NCBI GenBank assembly: GCA_022578965.1
Contig: MU400630.1
Span: 57,663-121,662 of the forward strand
DNA from: Xylaria sp. FL1777
Taxonomy: Eukaryota; Ascomycota; Sordariomycetes; Xylariales; Xylariaceae
Direction of reading: 5' to 3'
Length of the DNA stretch: 64,000 nt
The notes under the pieces were generated by a model. It saw nothing but the letters and a program-made list of their open reading frames with translations. It did no database searches and had not been told where the DNA came from. The position numbers and the translations under genes are program-made. This document shows positions 1 to 11,977 of the stretch, piece by piece. Position 1 is the stretch's first letter; each line of letters opens with the position of its first letter.

Positions 1-3000
1 TTAGCTATAGTAAAAATGCTATGCTTTTTTTGCTAATTACTTTTTTTGCTATTTTTAATACTAGTTTAATAGCTATGTTTATTAACTTGTTTTGTTTATT
101 ATTTATTTAGTTGTTTAATAAAAAACTTTTTTGTTTAGCTACTTTTGTTATATAGTAATATAGCTCTTTTTTTAGCACTTTTTCTACTATATAAATAAGC
201 GCAATAAAGTGTTATTTTTTAATTGTTTTTTTAGTTTTTTTTGACTTTTTAGGTTTAAATATAACTATTACTTTTGCTTGCTTAAATTGCACTAAGTAAT
301 ACTTTAATAAAAAGCTAGCAGTATATAATATTATTATTTTTTTTACTAAAGTAAGTTTATAAGCTTTAAAAAAGCTATTAAATAGCAAGTTATTTTTTAG
401 CGCTTTTTATAGCGCTAACTTTTATATTAGCAATATTATATTTTTTTTTTTTGTATTAATATTAACTATAAACTTTTAATAGCTATTATAAGTTAAGTTT
501 TTTTTAAGTATATTAAATAGGTTTATTAATAATGCAAAAAAAAAGCGTTTTGCTAGTAAAGCTGTTTTTTTTTTAAAAGTATTAATAAAAAGCAGCTTAT
601 TTTTTGTTTGTTTTAGCAGTAAGATTACAATAACTTTTAAGGCTAGCTTATAAGCAAACTTTGCTTATTTAGCTAAGCTTTATAATAACTTAAAATTTTT
701 AAATACTTTTATAAATGCTTGTTTTTAGCTATATTTTTGCGCTTTTTTTACTTTATTACTAAAAGCCTTTTTTTTTTTTTAAAGGCTTGCTATATTACTT
801 TAGTTTTTTTGCTTTAAAACTTATAGTATGCTTGTTTTGCTTTTTTTTTTTGTTTTAACTACTTTTAAAAACTACTAAAGTAATGCTTAGTGTTTTCTTT
901 TTATAGTTTTTTTAAGCATTGTTTTATTTGCTATTTTTATTAGTTGCTAAATTAAAAAATTAAAAGCATTATTTAGTTTGCTAAATATACGTAATATATG
1001 CATTTTTATAATAATAGCTTTTGCTTTTATAGCTATTTTATCTTTGTTTAATTTAAGCTAGTTTTATTTTTTTGCTTTTTTTAAGTATTTTTATAAAGCT
1101 GCTTTTAAGTTAATTATAACTTTTAGTGCTTTATAGTTAAAACTTAGCTATTTTAAGTTCTTTTAGTAAGTAATAGCTAAATTATTAAATATTTATATTA
1201 AGTTTATTGTTAAGCTTTTTTGTTTATGCTTTATTTTAGTTACTTTTTTTTAAAAAGTAGCTAATATAAAATCTTATTATATAGTAAACTTAAGTAGTTT
1301 ATTTGCTTTTTAGCTTTTTTTGCTTTTTAAGTTTTATAGTAAGTAATAAAAGTTAAAATTGCTTATAAATATATAGTATTTTTTTAGTTTGCTTGCTTTA
1401 TATATTTTTTAAATTAAACTACATTAAACTATTCTTTTTTAATTTAGCAAATATATTAATTATAAAAATACTGCTAAATTACTGCTGCTTATTATAACTT
1501 TTGCTTAGTTTTTATTAATGTTTTTTACTAGCATTTTTATTGCAATTCTTTTATTTATATATAACGCAGCTTTGCTTTTTAATTAAACAACTTAATAGCT
1601 ATTACTATTAAAGCAATATATATTGCTATGTTTATTAATTACTAGCTTTTAAACTGCTATATAATTAAAGCTGTTATTTTATAATATGTGTGCTATATTA
1701 CTTTTAAATTTTATAATGTTTTAAAAAGCAATATTATATATTATTAAATTAATAAAAATAAGTTTTTACTTATATTGCTAGTTTGCTGTTTTTTTGCTAA
1801 TAACTCTTTTTTATTTAGCTTTATAAATATTAATGCTATTAGCATTTTTAAACTATTTTTATTTATTTTTTTGCTTATTATTGCTGCTTTTTTAGCACTT
1901 TAAAAGCTTTTAAGTTGCAACATATATGCTGCTTTTGCTTTGTTTTTTTGTTTAACTTTTTTTTAGCAAGCTTTATTTTATGCTATATATGCTTTTCTGC
2001 AATTTATACATTTTTGCTTTGCTTTTTATGTTTTTACTAAGCAGCTTTTTTTACTTTTTTAGTGCTTTAAAGCTAAACAATAGCTATACTTTAAGTTTTT
2101 GCAGCAATATTTAGCTATATAACTATATTTATAGCAATTAAAGTATTACATAACTTTAAGCTTTATAGCAAAAAGTTTGCAGTTAAATAGCTAAGCTTTT
2201 TATAAAAAGCTATTTTTGCATATTGTTTTAGCTGCTGCAATGCTGCTTATATATAATAATATTAATACAAATCTAGCTTTTGCGTTTTTAAATAGTATTT
2301 TTTTATACTTTATAACTTCAGAGTATTTACTACATAATAACTGCAGTAAATTCTTGTTTAAATATATTGCTTTAATTTGTTTTACTAAAACGCTTTTTAT
2401 TATTAGCGCTGCTTTTTTTTGTTATACTTTTAACTTTTTTTTAAAAGCCTTTATAATTTATTTCTTTTTTTTAGCTTTTTAAAGCACTGCTTTTTTAAAA
2501 GTAATTATTGTGTTTTTGCTATATAGCTTTTTAGCAGCAATTATATTACTGCTTATAAGTGCTATATTTACTGCTTTAATAATATTAGCTAATATTTTAT
2601 TTTTAAGGTTATTAGCTTATTTTTTAACTTTAATTAGCATTTTTTTGTTTTGCTTAAATAGCACTGCTTTATTATTGCAAGTAAGCTATAAAGCTATAAT
2701 TTATGCTTAAGATTTTAGCATATTTACGTTTAATAAAGTTTATTAAAAAAGCTTTTAAACAATATTTTTAACGCTTTTTTGGTTAGCTTTTATAGCAGCA
2801 TTTAAATTATAGCAAGTTATAAATATATTAAGGTTATTTTTATTATTAGGCTTTATGCTTTGCTAGCTTTTTTAGGCTTTTTTTAACGTATGTACTATTT
2901 GCGCTTTTTTTGCGTTTTTTTAGAAAGAAATTCCTTTTGTTATTTTTTCTTCTATTAATAGCTATAATACTAGTTTTACAATTCTATTGATTATCTTTTA

Positions 3001-3294
3001 TATATTAAAGAGTCCGTTAGCTTTATGTTCTTTGTTAAAACGCTACTGCTTTATAGTTATATTATTAGTAGGTTTTAGTAGCGCGTTAGTTACGTTTTTA
3101 ACAAATAAGTTATTTAATACTATTTTTTTGTTTTTTGTTATATTTGCACTCCGCAAATAAAGTGTAACCTACCTAGTAAATAAAAGTTGCTACGCTAATT
3201 CTAGCAATTTTAATTATTTAATAATTAGGCTTAAACTTACAAAGTTATGGTTAAGTGTAAAGAATTCAAAAAAGGTTAAATGTTTATATTTAAT
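1..3294. other. AT-rich, T-rich relic sequence without a recognisable gene
   Basis: No gene can be supported. The plus strand is strongly T-rich and full of stops in all frames. Two short same-frame open stretches at 2216-2482 and 2510-2710 encode only Leu/Ile/Phe/Tyr-rich strings, as expected from T-rich DNA. From about 2900 to 3290 the sequence is less eroded, with more TC, CC, GA and GG pairs. It contains a possible element terminus near 3147-3176 (CACTCCGCAAATAAAGTG followed by TAACCTACC). The block may be the remains of a transposon whose other end lies outside the window, but I did not recognise a family and found no second copy here. Confidence 0.5.
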
Positions 3295-3308
3295 ATAATA
3301 TTTTTATA

Positions 3309-4041
3309 ATAATTTGTATTACTTAAATAAACGGCCTGTTAGCTATGCTAATAGCTATTTAGTAAAACTTTATATAAGTGAAAACCTTTTTCGGGGCAAA
3401 AACTACTTATATATGCAAAGTATGCAACAGTTTTGCTATAAATTTTATTAATTTACTGCTTTTTTTATATAATACTTCGCTTTAAATTTCGTACGCTAAG
3501 TTAGCAGTGCTTTTGCTTTGCAATACAGAAGTAAAAAAATTAGCATGCTAACAAAAAAGTTTTCTGTTAATTAGTAGTAAAAGCGCCTTTTTATTAGCTT
3601 TAAGTTTTGCAAGCTATAAATAATATAGTATTAAGTAGATTTTAAGCACTATATAGCGCTATATTTTTTATAAATTGCTTAGCGTTAAACAGTAAGCTTT
3701 AGGTTTTAATTATACTAAAAATATAAGCTGTTTGCTATATAAAAAAACTAGTGCTTATATAGCATTAATAATAAAAGCTAAAGCTGCTTGTTTTTATAGT
3801 AGCTAGTATACTAAATTAGTTACTTATGTTATTGCATTAGCAAAAAAGCAAAATTTTTAAACTTTTAGCTTAGCTATTTAATTTTTAATTTTTATGCTTT
3901 TAGTGCAGCAAGTATGCAGTTTAAACCGAGCTAAAAGCAAACCAACTTTTGCTTTAAGGCAAAATAACTACAAACTAAGCAAAACTTAAACTTACAACTT
4001 TAAAAAAAGTAGCTAAGCGTATACTATTGCGCCACTAGGCC
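3309..4041 (-). mobile_element. SINE-A copy 1 (tRNA-derived SINE, 733 bp)
   Basis: This is a tRNA-headed SINE read on the minus strand. The head at 4041 begins GGCCTAGTGGCGCAATAG, and the element ends at 3309 with a tail that reads AAGTAATACAAATT. It is flanked by an exact 14 bp TSD, ATAATATTTTTATA, at 3295-3308 and 4042-4055. The other three copies (5755, 27379, 44266) match along the full length with mostly C/T and G/A differences. The A-box and B-box of an RNA polymerase III promoter are recognisable in the head, better preserved in the 27379 and 44266 copies. It encodes no protein; it would have moved using a partner LINE. Confidence 0.85.
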
Positions 4042-4055
4042 ATAATATTTTTATA

Positions 4056-4731
4056 TTATTAATTATTAACTAAACTTTATATAAAATAAAAATAAAACAA
4101 CTTATTTTTATATTGCTAATTTTATTAATTAATTAAAACTAAGCTTTATAAATTAATAATAAACATAAAAAAACCTTTAAAAAGCAAACCTATATAATTA
4201 TAAAGCTAATATAATAATTATTTAAAGTTTTTTAAATAATAGTGCAATTTTTATTTTTAATTACTTTTTTATTTTTGTTTTTTTTAAAAAAAAAAATAAA
4301 TAAACTAATTTAATAACTTTTAAATATATATTATATTAAAATATAACATAACAAATAATTAACTTATTAATAAAATTAATTTAAAATAAATATAAATTAA
4401 CTTATAAGTTTATATAAAATATAGCTATTTATATAGTTTATATAAACTATTATTTTTAAATTTTTAAATTTATAAACTATATTTAAAAGCAAGTTATTTT
4501 TTAGTTAAAATACTTTTTTAAAACGCTTAAAATAAAGCTAATATATTAATAAACTACTTAAAACTATTACTTTTTTAATAGTTTTATATTTTTTATTTTT
4601 AGTTTTAATAGTTTATTTATAAAATTTATAAATAAAAGTTATTATAAAAATAAACTAATGTTTAACTAATATAAAAACTTTAAAATTTATATTAAAATTA
4701 AATTTATTTTTTATATTATTTATATTAAAAT
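4056..4731. other. AT-rich stretch, nothing recognised
   Basis: Very low GC sequence with runs of A and T and no open frame of note. It forms the left flank of the family B insertion that begins at 4747, and it ends in the B target site. I found no second copy of it in the window. Confidence 0.5.
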
Positions 4732-4746
4732 TATATAAAATTATAT

Positions 4747-7410
4747 ATATTGTATTACTTAAAACTAATAGCTTTAAAAAGCTATGCTAAAAGCTATTTA
4801 ATTTTACACGTAAGTAAAAACTGTACTAAAGCTAAATAAAAACATTTTTGTTAACTGCTTACTATTATAACTTATATCCCTTTTATAGCTAACTGCATAA
4901 GCGCTACTATTTAGAAATTATGTTGCTTGATTTTTATTTAATATTGCTGCTTTTACTGCTTGCATTTTTGCTTGCTATACAAGCATAGCTTTTTGTTACT
5001 TAAACTGCTTATTAACGGTTTTTAAACAAGTTTTTCTTAAGTTAGTTTTAAAGCTTTAATATATTAACAATAATTTATAATTTTATTTTTTGTATAGTTA
5101 TTAACGTAGTTTTTTCTAGTAAGCAATTTTTTAAACAAATAGTATTTTTGCTTATTAAATTATTAGCTTTTTGTTTATGTAGCGTTTTTATAGCAGTAAT
5201 AATATATAGTTAGCTTTAAGTTAGCTTTATTATAAACTACATAAAGCAGTAAATAAAGGCGTTTTTAGTTAGCTTATGCGCTTAAATAGCTTTTAAGCAT
5301 TTTACTGCTTAAGCTAAATAATTGCTTTAATAAAAAAAGCATATAGCTGCTTTTTTTTTAGTTTATATAAAGCATAAGTTTATTTTATTTTTAGCATGTT
5401 TTAAAAATTTGCACTAGCTACATTTTTGCTTATTTTTATATATGCTAGCTTAATAGCTTTATTTTTAGTAGTTATAACATTAAATCGCTATTATATTTAT
5501 AAAATAAAAAGCTACTTAAAAATAGTAGTAGTTTTAAAAAAATCTATTAATATATGCTATGTTTGCATTTTTTGCAATTATAACTTTAATATATACTAAG
5601 CATATTTTTTGCTTATGCTATAACAAGCAAAATAAAAAAAACAGCTTTTTAATTTTTAGCTTTTAATTAGCTAGCTTAACTTAAGCTAGCATTTTTTTTT
5701 TTTTTTTTTTTAGCATTTGTTTAATTAGCAAGCTTAAAACTACTAGCTAATATATATATTGTATTACTTAGGCTAACGGCTTATTGGCTATACTAGTGGC
5801 TATTTAGTATAATATTTATATAAGTGAAAACCTTTTTTAGGGCGAAAACCACCTGTATACGCAAAGTATGCAATAGTTCTACAACAAATCTTATTAATTT
5901 GCTGCTTTTTTTACATAATACTCCGCTTTAAATTTTGTACGCTAAGTTAGTAGCGCTTTTGCTTTATATTACAGAAGTAAAAAAATTAGCGCGCTAACAA
6001 AAAAGTCTTTTGTTATAATTGTTATAAATAAAAGTGCTTTTTTGTTAGCTTTAAAGTTGCAAGCTATAAACAACATAATATTAAATAAGTATTAAGCACT
6101 AATTAGCGCTATATTTATAAATTGCTTAGCGCAAGCAATAGGCTTTAAGTTTTAATTACGCTAAAAATACAAGCTGTTTACTATATAAAAAAACTAATGC
6201 TTATATAGCGTTAGTAATAAAAGCTAAAGCTGCTTGTTTTTATAATGTTTAATATACTAAGTTAGTTATTTATGTTGCTGCACTAACAAAAAAGCAAAAT
6301 CTTTAAACTTTTAGCTTAGCTATTTAACTTTTAATTTTTGTGCCTTTAGTGCAGCAAGCTTGCAGTTCGAACTAAGCTAAAAATAAACCAACTTTTGCTT
6401 TAAACATAAAGCAACTGTAAACCAAGCAAAACTTAAACCTATAACTTCAAAAAAAGTAGCTAAGCATATGCTATTGTGCTACTAAGCCTAATTAGCTAAT
6501 ATAATTAAAAGTATATTTTTAATTTTTTACTAAACGCTTAATAAGCTTATAATATATTTATTAATATTTAAGTTTAGATTTTTTGCTTATTAAAAATAAC
6601 TTTTTAATTGTTGTTTAGTAGTTTATATGCTGCTTAAACTATATTTGCTTTTATTGCTTAGTTTAGCTTTTATATTATAATTAATTTTGTTTTTACTTTA
6701 GCTTTATAGCTAATAAAAGTTATAATAATAGCTTAATTAAAGTTTGTTGCTATAATAGCTTTAAAATAAGTTAATAAAACAATGCATAAAAATTTTTTAT
6801 TGCTGTTTATTTATAGCATGTTTGCATAAAATATAAGCTATTAGTAAAAAAAGTTAGCAATTTTAGCTTGCTTGCTTATATAATCTTTAAATCGCTAGAT
6901 TTATACGTGTAGTAATTGTACTTTTATAGTAAGCTTTTTTTGCTTTATTAATAACGCTTATAATAAGTTTTAAATAGTACGTTTATTATTTTTATTATTG
7001 CTATTTGCTTATAGCTGCTTATTTATTTGCTAAAAGTAATACGCTTTTAATAACTTTTTAATAACTTAGCAAGCGCTACAAATAGTTTGCTTATTTAAGT
7101 TTTCTTTAAAAAAAATTTTAGCATTTATTATTATTTTATTTAGCTTATTTATATAGCATTGCAAGTTTAACATTAAGCTTATTGCTAGCTATTATTAGTT
7201 TAAGTTTGCACTATTAGCTAATTGCAGCTAGTTTTATGTTAAAAAAGTTGCGTTATAGTTTTTTGCTTTTTTTATTTTTACTTTTATCTTTTCTTAAGTT
7301 ATTACTTATACAAGCTTGTTTTATATACAGCAGATCTCCGTAAGTTTAGTTCTTAAAGCTACGCAAGTATTTTTGTAAATTTAGCTAGTTGCAAAAAAAA
7401 GCAAAGCTCC
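4747..7410 (-). mobile_element. Retroposon family B copy 1 (about 1.9 kb), interrupted by SINE-A
   Basis: This is a retroposon with a LINE-like 3' end, read on the minus strand. Its 3' end lies at 4747 (reverse reading AAGTAATACAATATA) and its 5' end near 7410 (GGAGCTTTGC on the minus strand). The exact 15 bp TSD TATATAAAATTATAT occurs at 4732-4746 and 7411-7425. After removing the nested SINE-A and its TSD the element is about 1915 bp, against 1932, 1919 and 1887 bp in the copies at 23702, 42016 and 59691. This constant 5' end argues for a defined element and not random truncation. No open frame survives and no reverse transcriptase motif was found, so it may be non-autonomous. Confidence 0.8.
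5755..6490 (-). mobile_element. SINE-A copy 2, nested in family B
   Basis: This SINE-A copy of about 736 bp interrupts B copy 1. The target is ACTAGCTAATATA at 5742-5754 and ATTAGCTAATATA at 6491-6503, a 13 bp TSD with one C/T mismatch that fits later mutation. The uninterrupted B copy near 24700 shows the same site once (ATTAGTTAATATAATT), which confirms the insertion. The head lies at the right end (minus strand GGCTTAGTAGCACAATAG) and the tail at 5755. Confidence 0.85.
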
Positions 7411-7425
7411 TATATAAAATTATAT

Positions 7426-8166
7426 TTAAATTTTTATTTAAATTTATAAAGTTTAAATTATTTTTATTTTTATTTTTATTTTTTTTTTTAACTAGTAAAC
7501 AGCTTAATAATGTTTAAATTTTTATTAAAATTAAAGCTATTTAAACAAAAAAATAAACTATTAAAGTTTTTATTTTTATTATTATTTTTATTATTAAAAC
7601 TATTAAACTTTTTATAAAAAAGTTCGTTAAAGTTTTATTTTATAATAAAATTAAACTTATTTCTAAATAAATTTAAACATAAATTAAGTTATAATAATTT
7701 TTTATGTTTACATTTATAATTAAAGCTTTAATTATAACTATATTTATATATATTACTTTTAATTACTATAAATTTAAGCAATATAATTATATTATAAATA
7801 ATAATTAAAAAAAGGGTAAAAAAAATATAAAATAAATAAAAAACTAGCAGTAATAAAATATATAGCTAAAATTAATATTTAATAGCAGTTAAAAAAAAAA
7901 AAAAAAAAAGCATATAGCAATAAAAATATAAACATAAAACCTGCTATAAATATAATATAAAACAAAAATAACTTAATATATAAACATAAATATAAATATA
8001 TAAATACTTTAATTATTATATTATATAAACATTTTATTTAATATATTATATTTATGTTTAATTATTTTATATTACTTTATTTTATTATTTATACTTAAAA
8101 TTAATTATTTTAATTAATTTTATTTATATATAAGTTAAAAACAACTTAATTAAAAAAAAAGTAATT
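7426..8166. repeat. AT-rich low-complexity DNA with simple repeats
   Basis: No gene seen. The stretch contains TTTTTA-type runs at about 7457-7490 and 7560-7600, and an A19 homopolymer at 7891-7909. It continues the sequence broken by the B insertion at 4747-7410. Confidence 0.55.
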
Positions 8167-8174
8167 ATTATAAT

Positions 8175-8687
8175 TAAGCTATTTAAATACTTTAATATAT
8201 GTTATAAGTTATATATATATATAAAATATTGTTTTTATACTTATTTTATAAAAGTTTCCTTTTTTTTTAAGCTTTAGTTTTATTTAATACTTATTATAAA
8301 ACTAAAGATATATTAACTATTATATTTAACCTTTAATGCTTTATACTTTTTATAACATAAAACAAATTTTATTGTTTTAAATAGCTTAAAAAACTAATTA
8401 TAAATACTTTTTAAAATTAAAAAAAAGCTTTATTTTAAAAGCTAAAAAATTAATTTTATAAAATACTAAATATTAAGCTAATATAAATTAATGCTAGCTT
8501 AGTATTTTTTTTCCTAGATTAATATTAGCTTAATATTAGTTTATACTAGCTTAATATTTTTTTTCCTGAATTAATACTAGCTTAATATTAATTTATATTA
8601 GCTTAATATTTTTTTTAAACTAATATTAATATTAGCTTAGTATATATTAAGCTAATATTTAAAGTAAAAACTAAATTATTAACTTTA
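8175..8687 (-). mobile_element. Eroded hAT-like hairpin element
   Basis: From about 8335 to 8690 this is a reverse-complement, more mutated copy of the right-hand half of the hAT-like element at 33713-34336. It has the same flank (AAAATACTAAATATTAAGC) and the same palindromic units (TTAATATTAGCTTAATATT) separated by T8 runs. The right end (minus strand TAAAGTTAATAATTTAG) matches the CAGGGTTGGTAATTTAG end of the better copy after G-to-A and C-to-T change. An ATTATAAT octamer at 8167-8174 and 8688-8695 may be the 8 bp TSD, but it is AT-only and could be chance. The left terminus is poorly conserved, so its position is uncertain. Confidence 0.5.
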
Positions 8688-8695
8688 ATTATAAT

Positions 8696-9500
8696 AAATA
8701 GCTTATATTTTTAATATAATTAAAACTTAAAGCTTATTATTTAATATTAAGCAATTTATAAAAAATATAACATTATTTAATGCTTAAAACTTATTTAATA
8801 TTATATTATTTATAGCTTATAACTTTAAAGCTAATAAAAAAGCGCTTTTATTTATAATAATTATAATAAAAAACTTTTTTATTAATGTGTTAATTTTTTT
8901 ATTTTTATAATATAAAGCAAAAGTGCTATTAATTTAATATATAAAATTTAAAGCGAAATATTATATAAAAAGCAATAAATTAATAAAATTTATAATAAAA
9001 CTATTATATACTTTATATTTATAAATAATTTTTGCTTTAAAAAAAGTTTTTATTTATATTAGTTTTATTAAATAACTATTAATATAACTAATAAATTATT
9101 TAATTAAGTAATATAAATTATTATAATTATAATATAATAATCTTTATATGTTTTCGATTTTTTTTAGTTAAGTTATTTAAAAATAAAAAAATATCTTTAT
9201 ATAAAAACTTTTTTAAATAATATATTAAATAAAACATATTATTTATTTATATATATTGTTTATTTAGCTTAATAATATAATAATATATATTTAATTACTT
9301 TTTTTAAAGTTATTAATTTATTTTTTAATTAATTTAGCTATTTTATTAAATAAACTACTTAAGCTTAATATATTAATTTATTTATTAACTATATAAAAAT
9401 ACTTAATAGCTATTATACTTTTTTTTAAATAACTTTATTAATATTAATTATATAATAATATAATTAGTATTTTTGGAATTTTAACTTAAAAAAGGATTTA
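8696..9500. other. AT-rich stretch, nothing recognised
   Basis: No gene, tRNA or clear repeat was found. GC content is very low, there are stops in every frame, and I saw no second copy in the window. Confidence 0.5.
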
Positions 9501-9622
9501 ATAATATTTTTATAATTTTATAGCTATTTTTTTAATAATAGTATAATAAACCACGCTAAAATTTAGCGTGGTTTTTTATATAGCTTTTAATAAAATAGCT
9601 ATAAAGTTATAAAAATACTTAT
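9501..9622. repeat. Palindromic element with GC-rich centre
   Basis: An inverted repeat is centred at 9561. The core arms AACCACGCTAAA (9549-9560) and TTTAGCGTGGTT (9562-9573) are perfectly complementary over 12 bp and strikingly GC-rich for this region. Outer arms extend imperfectly to about 9501 (TAATATTTTTATAATTTTAT) and 9622 (ATAAAGTTATAAAAATACTT). It could be a small foldback MITE. It abuts the end of the element I fragment at 9626. The hairpin resembles a bacterial terminator, but the context is eukaryotic and no gene is adjacent. Confidence 0.6.
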
Positions 9623-9783
9623 TTTAAGTGCTTTAAATTAAAATAGTTTTTATGTTTATATTTTTTTAGTTATATTACTTTTTTATTAATTATAACTTTT
9701 TTTACTTTTTTTAATATAAACTTAGAATTTTAGTTTAAAGTAATTATATTAGTTTTTTTGTTTATGTTTTTATTTAAAAAATA

Positions 9784-11977
9784 TATTGTATTACTTAAGC
9801 TAATAGCTTACTAGCTATACTAGTTTTTATCTTTTATATATACAAGTAAAAACCATGCTTTTAAGTTAAAAGCAAGCCGTAAGCAGCTTACTTTTTTTTT
9901 AATAGCTAAATAAAAACATCCTGTATTTATTTCTAAGTTGCACTAGTTTTACTACAATCTTATTAAGTGCTTTACTTTTTACTTTTTTGCCTTTAAGTTA
10001 TTTGCTTATTTATATTATATTATTAACTAAGTATATATACTTTTACGTAGTTACTTTATAGTTTTTTTTCTTTTGTATTTTTTTTACTTTATAGTTTGCT
10101 TGCTTTAGTATTATTGCTTGCTTTATGCTGCTTATAGCAGTTTTTTTAGTTTTAATACTTACTTAGCTAAATATATTGCTTTTTTTTTCTAGTTTTTTTT
10201 TAAACTTTTTTTTATTGTATTATTAATGTATTATAGTTTGCTTGCTTTAGTATTACTGCTAGCTTTTTCTTGCACTAGCTTTTTTATAACTAAGTTATAA
10301 CTAAATTATAAGCAAAATTAATTGCTTATTATTTTTTAGTTTGCTATTTATATATTTATTTTTTAAGCTACCTTTATGCTTTTTGTAGTAAGCTTATTAA
10401 ATAAGCATAGCTTATAAATAACTTATATATTAAGTAATATAAAGTAGTAATAAATAATAAGCTACTTTACTTAGCTACTTATATTAATTTTTTTTTTTTT
10501 AACTATTAATTTTATTACTTTTATTATTATTACTATTATATGCTTAGCTTATGCTTGCTTTAATATATTAAAATGCTTAATTTATAATATAATTAGTTAT
10601 TAATACGTTATAATTATATAAAAATCTATTTTGTTTTAACTACTATGCTTTTTGTAATATATATTTATAATTAGCTTAACTTAAGTATATATATTAACTA
10701 ATATTAAGCTTATATATTTAAAATTATAAGTTATTTTGCTATAATTTCTATTAGCTATTTAATTTATAATATTAAATAAAGTAACTAATAGTTTACTATT
10801 ATATAGTTTAAGCTTTTATAACTACTTATTGTTATGCTTTTTTGCTATAACGCTAATTTTTAAAATAAAAGTAAATACTTTAGTACTTTACGCTAAAATA
10901 TTACTAATAGCTTTAAAATTTATATTTATTAAGCATACTAAAATGTTTAAGCTATATTACTACTATATTGCTTATATTACAATAATATATTATATACTTT
11001 TTATTGCTGTTTTTTTTATACTAACTATATAAAAACATTAATAACTTTTATGTTTGTAATATTATTAGCAAGTTTACTAAATGCTTATAATATAAAAAAA
11101 GCAAAATAAACGCTAAAAATAGCAATTATAATTTTATAAATACTTTTAACTATATTAATATTTATATATTTTTAAGTTTTACTTTATGCTTATTTTAACT
11201 ATTAAAGTTTTTTTAATTTTAAGTGCTACTAATTATTTTTTAGCTTAAAAAAATTAATAAAGAACTTTAATCGTTTATTAAAGCTTGCATAGCTACGCGT
11301 TATTTTTATACTAATAAAAATATTTAAGCTGAATTTATAACTAATATATAACTTTAAATTACAATTAAAAAAGCAAAAAAAGCTGCAGTAAATAAAAAAG
11401 CTAAAAGTTTTATATAAATAAGCTAGTTAAAAAATATTTATATAACCTTTAAAAGTTAGCATTATTATATATTTAATAGCTAAAAGTTTTAATAAAATTT
11501 CAATATTTAATAGCTAATAAAGTTGCTTAATTGCTTTACTTTTTTATAATATATACTTTTTAACTTTTATAATTCTATATTTATAATTTCGTATTATTAT
11601 TTTTAGTACTTTATTATATTATGCTTTACTTTAAAGTTTATAAACGTAAACCTATAATAAGCAGCCTTTTTAAAACTATAAGTAGTAAATAGCTTTATAA
11701 TAAATGCTTTAGCCTTTGCTCTATAGTTATAATAAACCTTTTTTAGCTTAAAAAAAAGCTAGTATTAATGCTTAGCTATTTTTGCTCCGTGTTTAAAGGC
11801 CTTTATTTCTGTATTTTTGCAGCTACTTATAACTTAATTAGTTCTTTAGCTACGTTATAATAGCTAAGCCTCCTTATATTTAAAACTCATTTAGTTATTC
11901 CACGTGCTTTTTTTAGGTTATATAATAATTAGTAGCCTAGTTAAAAATTTGTTTGCTTTTTTAGTATGCTATAAGTA
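9784..11977 (-). mobile_element. Retroposon family D copy 1 (2194 bp)
   Basis: A full-length D element on the minus strand with an exact 14 bp TSD, TTATTTAAAAAATA, at 9770-9783 and 11978-11991. The empty site is visible in the inverted copy near 34720 (TTTTTTAAATAAAAACG). The 3' end at 9784 reads AAGTAATACAA on the minus strand, shared with families A and B. The length is identical to D copy 2 (2194 bp). It is heavily mutated, with no usable coding frame on the element's sense strand. The open frame at 10829-11032 lies antisense and is discussed under rejected items. Confidence 0.85.

Noticed and set aside
2216..2710. Two same-frame open stretches (88 and 66 codons) encoding hydrophobic peptides
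   Set aside because: The strand is T-rich, so Phe/Leu/Ile-rich open frames arise by composition. There is no second copy, no domain and no start context.
9549..9573. Hairpin resembling a rho-independent terminator
   Set aside because: No gene ends there, and the surroundings are eukaryotic repeats with pol III SINEs.
10829..11032. Open frame with a clear relative at 16850-17089
   Set aside because: Both lie antisense in copies of retroposon D and differ by transitions. In the third D copy the same frame has an in-frame TAA (near 53150). The similarity reflects the repeat, not a conserved protein.
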